Positions 32,290 through 40,204 of a DNA stretch of 64,000 nucleotides are shown in pieces. Positions within the stretch are counted from its first letter, which is position 1; each line of letters begins with the position of its first letter. The position numbers and the translations under genes were made by a program. The DNA is from JBMYRH01 sp049602155 (GTDB lineage: Bacteria; Myxococcota_A; UBA9042; PHBI01; JBMYRH01), in the NCBI GenBank assembly GCA_049602155.1, contig JBMYRH010000024.1, forward strand, positions 15,227 to 79,226, in the 5' to 3' direction. The notes under the pieces were generated by a model. That model was not told the DNA's origin. It was given only the letters and a program-made list of their open reading frames with translations, and did no database searches.

Positions 32290-34188
32290 ATGACATGGCA
32301 ACCTTGGCCGATGTCGGTGGACGTGACCCGCTCTCGCTCTGACCAACCCCCTCGCGTCCTGCCCGACACCGTGCCACGCCGTGGCGCCGACGCGGCGCTG
32401 AGCGAGGAGCGCACGCCGTTCGGGCGCTACAGCCTCTTTGAGGTCCTTGGCCAAACCGCTTACACGGAGGTCTTTCGAGCGCGAGTAGACGGCCCTGAGG
32501 GCTTCGAGAAGACGTGCGCTGTCGAGCGACTGGCGTCTCTGTATTTGAACGATCCTGCGGCCCTTGAGGCGTTTCAATTTCGTGCGCAGCTGGGCTCCCG
32601 GTTGCACCACCCCAACCTCGTCGAGGTGTATGACGCGGGGCAAGTCGATGGGCAGCCATACGTGGCGCGGGAGTATGTCGACGGGATGCCACTGTCGGCC
32701 TACTTGGACGCATGCCGAGAGGCGGACACGGCTCCCCCCGTGGCGCTGGCGCTCTACATCACCGGCGAGCTGTGCCGCGCTGTCTCTTATCTGCAGGGGC
32801 TCACGGACGGCGAGGGGCGCCCTAAGCCGATCGCCCATGGAAACTTGAGCCCGCGCCACATTTTCCTGGGGCGACAGGGGGCGGTGAAGCTCATCGACTT
32901 TGCGCTCCCCGAGTCCGGTGAGGTGGACGCGGGCAATGACCTCATTGACGTCGCGCATGTGTGCCACGCGATCTTGCTCAGCCGTGAGCCGACCGAGGCC
33001 GAGCGCGACACGTTGGCGTCGGTGCCGCCGCGCCTCGCAGCGGTGCTGCGCAGGGCGATCTCCGGCCACTTGGACCCCAATGGCCTCCAAGACGGCGTGA
33101 TTGATTTTGGCTTCGATGCCGGGGTACGGGTCTCTGATTGGGCGCTCACACAGAGCCTCCAGGCGCTCGATGGCGGTGATGTCAGCGTCGAGGGCGCGCC
33201 GACCACGCGGCCCGTCGGCTCGGCGCGGCCGACCGTGGGCGAGCCGACCTATCGGGTGCAGAGCGCCGCAGGCAGTCGCTTGGGCGTGATCTCTCAAGCG
33301 AACCTCACCTCCATGCTCCTCAGCGATGTCCTCGCCCCCACCGCGATGGTGAGTGTGGACTACGGACCATGGCAGCCTCTCGAGGAGCTCCCCATCTTCA
33401 ACGAGGTCGGGCAACGGGAGGAGGTCCCATCGGTCGCCACCATGAGCGCCCCGCTCGACGCGATGTCCTTGCCGGCATTCGCGCTCCAGATCGGGCTCGA
33501 GGGGCTCTCCGGCTGCTTGCGCATGAGGCAGGGCGCGCTCTTGAAGCAGTTCTGGTTTCGACGCGGCGTCCCTGTCCACTCGAGCTCCACCTCAGAGGAC
33601 GAACTCCTTGGCCCCAGCATGGTCCGCGCCGGGCTCATTGACGACGCCGCATTAGAGGCCGCGCAGCGTGTGATGACCCTCGAGGGGGGGCTCCTAGGCG
33701 AGGTCCTGTTGCGCCATGGGCTCTGCAGCGCGGGGGCGCTCCACCGCGGTCTGGAGGAGCAGCTCCGACATCGCTTTCATGCCTTGCTTCATTGGCCTCT
33801 GGGCGACTTGAGTTTTATCGAAGGGCATGAGCCGGTCGGTGAGGTCCTCCGGATGAGCTACGACGCCGTTCAGCTCGTCACCGAGATGGTGCGTCGGTGT
33901 TACGACGAGGCGAAGCTCCTGGAGCTGCTCCAGCCCTACTTGGACGCGTCCCTCAGCCTCGACGCTGAGGGACCGGTGACCCATGACAGCCTGCGACTCA
34001 ACGGCCGCGAGCTACGTCAGCTGGGCAGCCTGATGGAGGGGATGAGCTTACGCGAGCAGCTGCAGCAGCGACCTGATGCGCCGGAAGAGCGACTCACGAT
34101 CCTCCGGGTCGTCTTCTTGCTCTTCAGCGCCAAGGTCGTCTCCTTTGACAGCCTGCGACAGAAGAAGCGGACGATGCGCCGTCGCTAG
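32290..34188 (+). CDS. Pseudokinase fused to a DUF4388 (PATAN-like) domain
   Basis: A 632-residue protein. Residues ~46-300 align by eye with the Ser/Thr kinases common in Myxococcota (GRYSLFEVLG, GPEGFEKTCAVERL, LHHPNLVEVYDAGQVDGQPYVAREYVDG). The catalytic positions are lost, however: the Gly loop reads LGQTAYTEV, the VAIK lysine is E79, HRD is HGN (183-185), the catalytic-loop Asn is H190, and DFG is DFA (203-205). Residues ~392-545 match the DUF4388 pattern (GLSGCLRMRQGALLKQFWF, LLGPSMVRAGLIDD, LGEVLLRHGL). A YGPWQPLEELP segment resembles a GYF-like motif. It is probably a phosphorylation-independent scaffold or signalling protein in the cytoplasm. No membrane segment was seen. Confidence 0.85.
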   Translation: MTWQPWPMSVDVTRSRSDQPPRVLPDTVPRRGADAALSEERTPFGRYSLFEVLGQTAYTEVFRARVDGPEGFEKTCAVERLASLYLNDPAALEAFQFRAQLGSRLHHPNLVEVYDAGQVDGQPYVAREYVDGMPLSAYLDACREADTAPPVALALYITGELCRAVSYLQGLTDGEGRPKPIAHGNLSPRHIFLGRQGAVKLIDFALPESGEVDAGNDLIDVAHVCHAILLSREPTEAERDTLASVPPRLAAVLRRAISGHLDPNGLQDGVIDFGFDAGVRVSDWALTQSLQALDGGDVSVEGAPTTRPVGSARPTVGEPTYRVQSAAGSRLGVISQANLTSMLLSDVLAPTAMVSVDYGPWQPLEELPIFNEVGQREEVPSVATMSAPLDAMSLPAFALQIGLEGLSGCLRMRQGALLKQFWFRRGVPVHSSSTSEDELLGPSMVRAGLIDDAALEAAQRVMTLEGGLLGEVLLRHGLCSAGALHRGLEEQLRHRFHALLHWPLGDLSFIEGHEPVGEVLRMSYDAVQLVTEMVRRCYDEAKLLELLQPYLDASLSLDAEGPVTHDSLRLNGRELRQLGSLMEGMSLREQLQQRPDAPEERLTILRVVFLLFSAKVVSFDSLRQKKRTMRRR

Positions 34189-34192
34189 CTCC

Positions 34193-34921
34193 CTAGAGCG
34201 CTGCGCGATCAGTGCGCTCAGCGATGACGAAGCGAGGCGGAGTGTCGGCGACCGGGGGGCCCGGCGCGATGCCGTCGCGGAGGCCCGTCCAGGCCATCTT
34301 TAGCCGGCGACCCCATCTGTACGAGGTCTCCCCAGCGAGGCGTTCGCTGTGCTGAAAGTCGACGAGCGTACGAGGGAGGTCAGGGTCGCCCATCAACCCG
34401 TAGAGCCAGGAGTCGACCCCATGGGCCATGATCCATGCCACGTTGCGTCGTGAGAGCATCCTGAAGTTCCCGACCCCGCGGTCGTAGCGCTCTGACGCGA
34501 GGGTGTTGAGGGCGGTGTAGAACATCTCCGTCAGGCCCTTTTGCACCCAGGGTTGATTTCGCCGCTGCTTGCGCGCCAACACCAAGTCATGCCCTGCGAT
34601 GGCTGCTTGGTAGAGGGCCTGGATGCTCTCTGGGGGCTCCTGAAGATCACCGTCGATGACGACGACCCAGTCGGCGTCACATTGAGAGAGGCCCGCTCGG
34701 ATCGCGGTGAATTGGCCGACGTTCTTCGCCAAGCGCAGGCCGATGAACCGAGGCTCCTTCGCGGCGGCGGAGGCGACCTGTGACCACGTCGAATCCGAGG
34801 AGCCGTCATCGACCAGGTGGACGGTCCAATCGTCGGTGATCGGGCTCAGGGCTGCGGCCACGCGGCTCATCAGCGCTTCTACACAGGCGGCCTCGTTGAA
34901 GAGAGGCGCGACGACGGTCAT
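34193..34921 (-). CDS. GT2 family glycosyltransferase (DPM1/ArnC-like)
   Basis: A 242-residue GT-A glycosyltransferase. MTVVAPLFNE starts the Rossmann-like fold. LVDDGSSDSTW and VVIDGDLQEPPE (the DxD region) bind nucleotide-sugar and metal, and KGLTEMFYTALN with VGNFRMLSRRNV is typical of enzymes transferring to polyprenyl phosphate. The C-terminal membrane helices found in ArnC/GtrB are missing, so it is a soluble DPM1-like form. The start at 34921 has GAGGGG nine bases upstream; in-frame ATGs at 34930 and 34942 are alternatives. It is convergent with the pseudokinase gene, four bases apart. Confidence 0.9.
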   Translation of the reverse strand: MTVVAPLFNEAACVEALMSRVAAALSPITDDWTVHLVDDGSSDSTWSQVASAAAKEPRFIGLRLAKNVGQFTAIRAGLSQCDADWVVVIDGDLQEPPESIQALYQAAIAGHDLVLARKQRRNQPWVQKGLTEMFYTALNTLASERYDRGVGNFRMLSRRNVAWIMAHGVDSWLYGLMGDPDLPRTLVDFQHSERLAGETSYRWGRRLKMAWTGLRDGIAPGPPVADTPPRFVIAERTDRAAL

Positions 34922-35052
34922 GCGTGGCATCCCCTCAGTCATGCCACGAGCAGAGGGTGCTGTCGATGGACGAGGGGGCACGCGGGCGGGCTCGGGTCGC
35001 GCATCCGCCTAGGAGAGTCGCCCGCGGCTCGGGGCGCTGCTATCCTCGGCCA

Positions 35053-36549
35053 ATGACTGACCACGCTGGCGCCGGGCTCACCCGCACCGAGCTCGTCTCT
35101 GTCGCCCTGATGGCCGCGATCATGGGGACCTTTGCCCAGGGGTATCACCCCACGAACCCCCCGGGCACGCTCTTCCTTCGCGGGTTCTTTGCGGCCGTAG
35201 GGCTGTGGGCTGTGGTGCGACTGATTCGCCCGGGCCCAGCCTCGTCGTGGTGGCGTCGCTTGCTGATGGGCGCTGCTCTGCTCGGTGGTCTCCCTGTCGC
35301 CGGCATGACCGTCGGGACGAGCTGGCTGGTGTTGCAGATGCGCCTCCCGGACCTCGCGATCCCCCTCATCCTCGCTCAGATCGTGCTCGTGCTCACCCTC
35401 TGCGCCTGGGCATGGCGCGCCCCCGCGGTGCGCCGTCATGTCGCCCGCATGGTGGCCCTAGCGCTGTTCCTCAACGCCTTCGCTTATATCCCGCTCGCGA
35501 TCTGGATCTGGAGCCCACCGGCCGCCTCAGAGTGTGCCGCTGTGGCCCGACCGGGGGTGACGCGCTTGACGCCACAGACCTACCCAGACGCCCTCTCTAT
35601 CCCCTACGAGGTCCGCTACATCCCGGAAGAGAAGAAGGTGCTGGCGACCTTCAAGATGGCGGGCAACACCGTCCTCGACTTCTGGGATGACCCCGACGCC
35701 AATCGCCTCGTCGTCATCGACGTCGCCGACCCTGAGTCCCCAGTCTTGGCGGACCTCCCGTTGCCGGGAGACACGCTGCCCGAGCACACCGATTACAACC
35801 CGGCGCGGCGAGAGATCGTCCTCAACCGTGTCGGCTATGACGTCAATTCCCTCGACTTCATCCCCCTCGCCGCGTTCCCCGAGCTTTCGCTGCGGGCGCG
35901 GCGCGATCTCGACTACGCGCCACAAGGGGTCGTCGTGTTCCCAGATCACGAGACGATCGGGGTGTTCAGCGTCGATCTGCGCTTCGAGGCAGTCGACCCT
36001 GTGACCGGGGCGCCGAGGGACCGTCAACGTATCCCGTACGGCGGACCGACCGTGATGGTCACCAACCTGACCCGAGCCCCGGGCAGTGACCTGCTCTACG
36101 TCTCGACCTTTGGTCAGATGGTCAAAGAGTTGAACTTGACCACGCGTGAGCTGCGGCAGGGCAAGGTGCCCTTCGGCGGTGGTGACATTGTGCATGTCCC
36201 CGAGATGAAGCGCGTCTATCAAGCGAACATGGTCTTCCGCGGGCTGAACGTCTTGGACACGCGCACCATGCGGCTTGATCGTTCGCTGGAGCTCTCGTAC
36301 CAGCCGCGGGCTGTGACCGCTGACTATGGTCGCGACCTCTTGATGGTCGGGGCGTGGTTTGACGGCGCGGTGCACCTCTATCGCCTGAGCACCCTCGAGG
36401 CGCTCGGGCCGCCGGTCTCGGTCGGCACCTACCTGCGGAAAATCAGCTATGACGCCGAGCGAGGCCTCCTCTACGCGGGCTCCCGCTGTGGTGTGTACCA
36501 AGTGGACTTGGACCGCGTGGCTGAAGGCGCCTCCAAGGGGACCCCGTGA
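35053..36549 (+). CDS. Membrane protein with C-terminal beta-propeller-like domain
   Basis: A 498-residue protein. The first ~165 residues contain about five hydrophobic helices (for example VSVALMAAIMGTFAQGY, MGAALLGGLPVAGMTVG, IPLILAQIVLVLTLCAW, ALFLNAFAYIPLAIWIW). The remaining ~320 residues are repeated beta strands of the YVTN/WD-like kind, such as NRLVVIDVADPESPVLADLPL, DLLYVSTFGQMVKELNL, KRVYQANMVFRGLNVLDTRT and GLLYAGSRCGVYQVDL. Topology suggests the propeller is extracytoplasmic. The function is unknown. Its stop overlaps the next membrane protein gene by four bases. Confidence 0.8.
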   Translation: MTDHAGAGLTRTELVSVALMAAIMGTFAQGYHPTNPPGTLFLRGFFAAVGLWAVVRLIRPGPASSWWRRLLMGAALLGGLPVAGMTVGTSWLVLQMRLPDLAIPLILAQIVLVLTLCAWAWRAPAVRRHVARMVALALFLNAFAYIPLAIWIWSPPAASECAAVARPGVTRLTPQTYPDALSIPYEVRYIPEEKKVLATFKMAGNTVLDFWDDPDANRLVVIDVADPESPVLADLPLPGDTLPEHTDYNPARREIVLNRVGYDVNSLDFIPLAAFPELSLRARRDLDYAPQGVVVFPDHETIGVFSVDLRFEAVDPVTGAPRDRQRIPYGGPTVMVTNLTRAPGSDLLYVSTFGQMVKELNLTTRELRQGKVPFGGGDIVHVPEMKRVYQANMVFRGLNVLDTRTMRLDRSLELSYQPRAVTADYGRDLLMVGAWFDGAVHLYRLSTLEALGPPVSVGTYLRKISYDAERGLLYAGSRCGVYQVDLDRVAEGASKGTP

Positions 36550-37172
36550 CGGCAGAAGACGTGTCACACCCCCCAATGTGGGTCTGTCGATCGCTTGGTT
36601 TAGGGCTCGCGCTCATGGTGGCGAAGACGGTGATGGTTGCGGGTCAGAGCGAGCTTCCCCTGAGCGCGCCGCTTGCGCTCCCGGCCTTGATGCATGACCA
36701 CCTCTTGGTCGTGACGCTCTTCTTGATGATAGACCTCTTCGTTCAGCTCCGAGTTCGCCGAGGGGGGCCCGAGTTCGAGGGGGTTGGTGAGCGCGCGATG
36801 TGGTTCTTGCTCGCGATGGCGCTCGTCTGGGTCGGCGCCTCTGTGCCGATCGCGGCGGTCTTGGGGGCGCCCGCATCCTTGGCCGAGCTTCGGGAGCACG
36901 GGGGAGTCCTCGCCGTCGCTCAGGCTGGGGCGAGCCCGGCGTCGCTCCTCGGCGCCGCCGTCGCCGTCGGGGTCGGCTTAGTGAGCCCACGTCTCCTGCA
37001 TCGGGCGCCGAGTCGTCGTGTGGTGCCGGTCGCGATCATCGCCGGCGTGGTCGTCGCTGTCGCTGGACCGATCGGGCGAGACAGCCTCGCACTCGGGGGC
37101 ATGGAGCGCGATCCATTCGCCGTCATCATACAGGCGACATGGCAGGGACTGCAGACGATCGCGGGGCCCTGA
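36546..37172 (+). CDS. Polytopic membrane protein, unknown function
   Basis: The GTG start overlaps the upstream stop (GTGA), indicating translational coupling with the propeller membrane protein. The 208 residues contain roughly five hydrophobic segments, including GLALMVAKTVMVAG, DHLLVVTLFLMIDLFVQL, MWFLLAMALVWVGASVPIA and VVPVAIIAGVVVAVAGPIG. I do not recognise the family, and no catalytic motif is visible. The two proteins may form a membrane complex in which this one supplies additional helices. Confidence 0.72.
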   Translation: MTAEDVSHPPMWVCRSLGLGLALMVAKTVMVAGQSELPLSAPLALPALMHDHLLVVTLFLMIDLFVQLRVRRGGPEFEGVGERAMWFLLAMALVWVGASVPIAAVLGAPASLAELREHGGVLAVAQAGASPASLLGAAVAVGVGLVSPRLLHRAPSRRVVPVAIIAGVVVAVAGPIGRDSLALGGMERDPFAVIIQATWQGLQTIAGP

Positions 37173-37230
37173 TCCGCCTGTAAATCGATCGAATGTCGCA
37201 ATGGATGTGGAAGAACGCTAACCTACCCGC

Positions 37231-40134
37231 ATGACGGGCTATATTTTACGACGAGTGATTCTGCGGTGCGGCGTGGCATGCCTTGCACTGTCCCTGGGTT
37301 GGCTTACGGCAGCGTGCAGCGCGGGCGATGCGCTCGACGATGTGGGCGCTGAGATAGGCGTCTCAGAAGATCCTGGCGCCATCGGCAGCGGTGGTGCCGC
37401 GGGCACCGCCGAGCGTGCCGATGTGAGCGCACCCCCCGCGCTCTCCGATACCTCGGAGTGGGGTCGCCCGACCGATCCGCGACCCGAGGATCGCGCAGCT
37501 GATGCCGGCGGCGAGTCCCGTTCTGACGGCATCGCTGAAGGCCCAATGATCGACATCGATGAGGGAGAGGAGGAGGCGCCGTATCCCCCCTGCATCGACA
37601 ATTCAGACTGCCCCTCCGGTTGGTGCCTCGACGGATATGACGGGACGGTCTGCAGCGAATTTTGTACCGAGGACTGCCCCGAGGGTTGGGTGTGCCAAGG
37701 CGTTCAATCGCCTAGTCGCGACATGGCCTGGGTCTGTCAGCCGAAGTGGCTTGGCCTCTGTCGCCCCTGTCGCGAGAGCGCGGAGTGTCCGACGAAGAAC
37801 TCGGTGTGCGCCAGCTATGGCGACGCCGGGAGCTTCTGCGCCACCGCGTGCCTCGATGACGACGATTGCCCCTCTGGGTACGGTTGCGCCGATGAGCGCT
37901 GCGTCTTGACCGAGGGCGAGTGCGCTTGCGACGCCGCGGGCTCGAAGGCTGCGTCGTCGACAGACTGCTGGACCGAGAATGAGGTCGGCACGTGCATGGG
38001 CGAGCGAATGTGCACCGACGATGGGTTGACGGCGTGCAGCGCTGGGATGGCCTCTGCTGAGGTCTGTGACGGGCTCGATAACGACTGCGACGGCATCTTC
38101 GACGAGGAGACCGTCGGGCTCCCATGTGAGCTCTCTAATGAGCACGGCGTGTGCGAGGGCCTGACGACGTGCGACGCCGCGACGCTCGGCTGTGAAGGGC
38201 AGGTCCCGGCGCCTGAGATCTGCGATGGCTTAGACAACGACTGCGACGGTGAGGTCGACGAAGACGGCACCGACTTGGACGTCGATGGGCTCCCCGATTG
38301 CGTGGACGATGACGACGACGGTGACACGTACTTAGATGACGCTGACAACTGCCCAGAGGTCCCGAATCCCGCGCAGTCCGACACGGACGTCGATGGGCTC
38401 GGAGACGCCTGTGACGATGACGACGACGGCGACACGATCCCGGATGATGAAGACAACTGTCCGGTGAACCCGAACTATGAGCAGCTCGATGAGGACGGCG
38501 ACGGGCAAGGCGATGTCTGTGACGGTGACCAGGATGGTGACGGGATCCCGGACGGGGAAGACAACTGCCCGGCGACCGCCAACCCTGACCAGGACGACCT
38601 GGACGGTGATGGTCTCGGCGATGCGTGCAGCGATGATAAGGACGGTGACGGGACCCCCGACGGGGCAGACACCTGCCCAGAACTGTCGAACCCCGACCAG
38701 CTGGACTTTGATGGCGACGGTCAGGGGAACGCGTGTGACCCTGATGACGACGGTGATGGTGACCTGGACATCTCGGACTGCGCGCCCCTGAACGCGGCGA
38801 TGCACCATGCGGCCCCAGAGGTCTGCAACGGCGTGGATGACAACTGCAATTCGGCCATCGATGAGGAGGGCGCACAAGGCTGCGACGTCTACTACTTGGA
38901 TGGTGATGGTGACGGGTTTGGTCAGACGGAGCAGACGAAGTGCCTCTGTCAGCCCGCTGGGACCTTCTCCGCGACAAAGGGCGATGATTGCAACGACGCG
39001 GCTCAGACCGCGAACCCGCTGGCGCAAGAGATGTGCGACGGCATCGACAACGACTGTGACGACGTCGCCGATGAGGGTGGCGCGGTCGGCTGCGTGAACT
39101 ACTTCGAGGACGCCGACTTCGACGGCTTCGGTAAGCAGGACACTGCGGAGTGCCTGTGCGGTCCCTCAGGGACGCACACCACCAAGCAGGGTGGTGACTG
39201 CGATGATGGTAACTCTGCGGCCTACCCTGGGGCGCAAGAGGTCTGCGGGGGGGGTGACGAAGACTGTGATCTCCTGACCGATGAGGTCGGCGCGCTCGGC
39301 TGTCAGACTTACTTCAAAGACGGCGACGGTGACGGCTGGGGCAACGCGGACGTCAAGCAGTGCGCCTGCGGACCGTCCGGCGTCTACGTCGCGAGCTTCG
39401 GCGGTGATTGCGACGACGTCGACGAGAACACCAACCCGGACAAACCCGAGATCTGCGACTTCAAGGACAACAACTGCAACAACCTGACCGACGAGGGCCA
39501 GGCCACCGGTTGCACGACCTACTTCGTCGACTCGGACGGTGATGGCTTCGCTGCGCCCGACGCTCAGTCGGCGTGTTTGTGTGCGCCGAACCCACCCTTT
39601 GTGGCTCAACAACAGGGGGACTGCGGGGCGTTCGACTCGGCGATCTACCCAGGCGCCGTCGAGGTCTGTGACGGCAAAGATAACAACTGCAACATGCAGA
39701 CGGACGAAGGCTCCGCCGACACCGATGGGGACGGCAGCGCTGACTGCATGGACAGTGACGATGACAACGACGGCACCCCCGATGTCGCTGACTGCCAGCC
39801 GACAAACAGCGCGATCCCCTCGTGCAACGGGAAGCAGTGCGGCGAAGATGGCTGCGGCGGGAGCTGCGGTCAGTGCCCAGCAGCCGGTTGCACTCAGCCG
39901 ACCGCGGCGTGCATGAGCCAAGGCCGCTGTCAGACGGTCACGAACGCGGAGAAGTCACCTGACAGTCTGTGGACGTGTACGGGCTGCGGGGACCTGGACT
40001 TTGAAGGTCAGTGTTGGACAGACCAGGTGGTTGTCTGGTGTGAAAACGGCACATTGACCTCGATCGACTGCAGTATTCAGGGGGGGCAGTGTGGCTGGAA
40101 GCCTGATAACAACTGGTGGGACTGCATCTACTAG
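37231..40134 (+). CDS. Lipoprotein with MopE and thrombospondin type 3 repeats
   Basis: A 967-residue lipoprotein (signal ending LTAAC). After an acidic, low-complexity spacer comes a Cys-rich region (CIDNSDCPSGWCLDGYDG, ECPTKNSVCASYGDAGSFC). Next are two MopE motifs (EVCDGLDNDCDGIFDE, EICDGLDNDCDGEVDED) and a run of about five thrombospondin type 3-like units (DxDxDGxxDxxDNCPxxxNPxQxDxDxDGxGDAC). Five to six further MopE-type units follow, alternating with YFxDxDxDGFG segments. The end holds one CGEDGCGGSCGQC unit and a ~50-residue Cys module (CGDLDFEGQCW to WDCIY) shared with the deiminase protein downstream. The Asp-rich repeats bind calcium in known families and stiffen extended proteins. 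There is no enzyme domain. Confidence 0.88.
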   Translation: MTGYILRRVILRCGVACLALSLGWLTAACSAGDALDDVGAEIGVSEDPGAIGSGGAAGTAERADVSAPPALSDTSEWGRPTDPRPEDRAADAGGESRSDGIAEGPMIDIDEGEEEAPYPPCIDNSDCPSGWCLDGYDGTVCSEFCTEDCPEGWVCQGVQSPSRDMAWVCQPKWLGLCRPCRESAECPTKNSVCASYGDAGSFCATACLDDDDCPSGYGCADERCVLTEGECACDAAGSKAASSTDCWTENEVGTCMGERMCTDDGLTACSAGMASAEVCDGLDNDCDGIFDEETVGLPCELSNEHGVCEGLTTCDAATLGCEGQVPAPEICDGLDNDCDGEVDEDGTDLDVDGLPDCVDDDDDGDTYLDDADNCPEVPNPAQSDTDVDGLGDACDDDDDGDTIPDDEDNCPVNPNYEQLDEDGDGQGDVCDGDQDGDGIPDGEDNCPATANPDQDDLDGDGLGDACSDDKDGDGTPDGADTCPELSNPDQLDFDGDGQGNACDPDDDGDGDLDISDCAPLNAAMHHAAPEVCNGVDDNCNSAIDEEGAQGCDVYYLDGDGDGFGQTEQTKCLCQPAGTFSATKGDDCNDAAQTANPLAQEMCDGIDNDCDDVADEGGAVGCVNYFEDADFDGFGKQDTAECLCGPSGTHTTKQGGDCDDGNSAAYPGAQEVCGGGDEDCDLLTDEVGALGCQTYFKDGDGDGWGNADVKQCACGPSGVYVASFGGDCDDVDENTNPDKPEICDFKDNNCNNLTDEGQATGCTTYFVDSDGDGFAAPDAQSACLCAPNPPFVAQQQGDCGAFDSAIYPGAVEVCDGKDNNCNMQTDEGSADTDGDGSADCMDSDDDNDGTPDVADCQPTNSAIPSCNGKQCGEDGCGGSCGQCPAAGCTQPTAACMSQGRCQTVTNAEKSPDSLWTCTGCGDLDFEGQCWTDQVVVWCENGTLTSIDCSIQGGQCGWKPDNNWWDCIY

Positions 40135-40204
40135 GCGCTAGACGCAGAGACAGTCGCGCTGCTGTGTTATCTTCCAAGTGTCCTTAAAGTGAAGGGAGAC
40201 CACC

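Noticed and set aside
32191..33579. Open frame of ~460 codons on the minus strand
   Set aside because: It lies opposite the pseudokinase and formyltransferase genes, which have clear domain matches; this frame has none.
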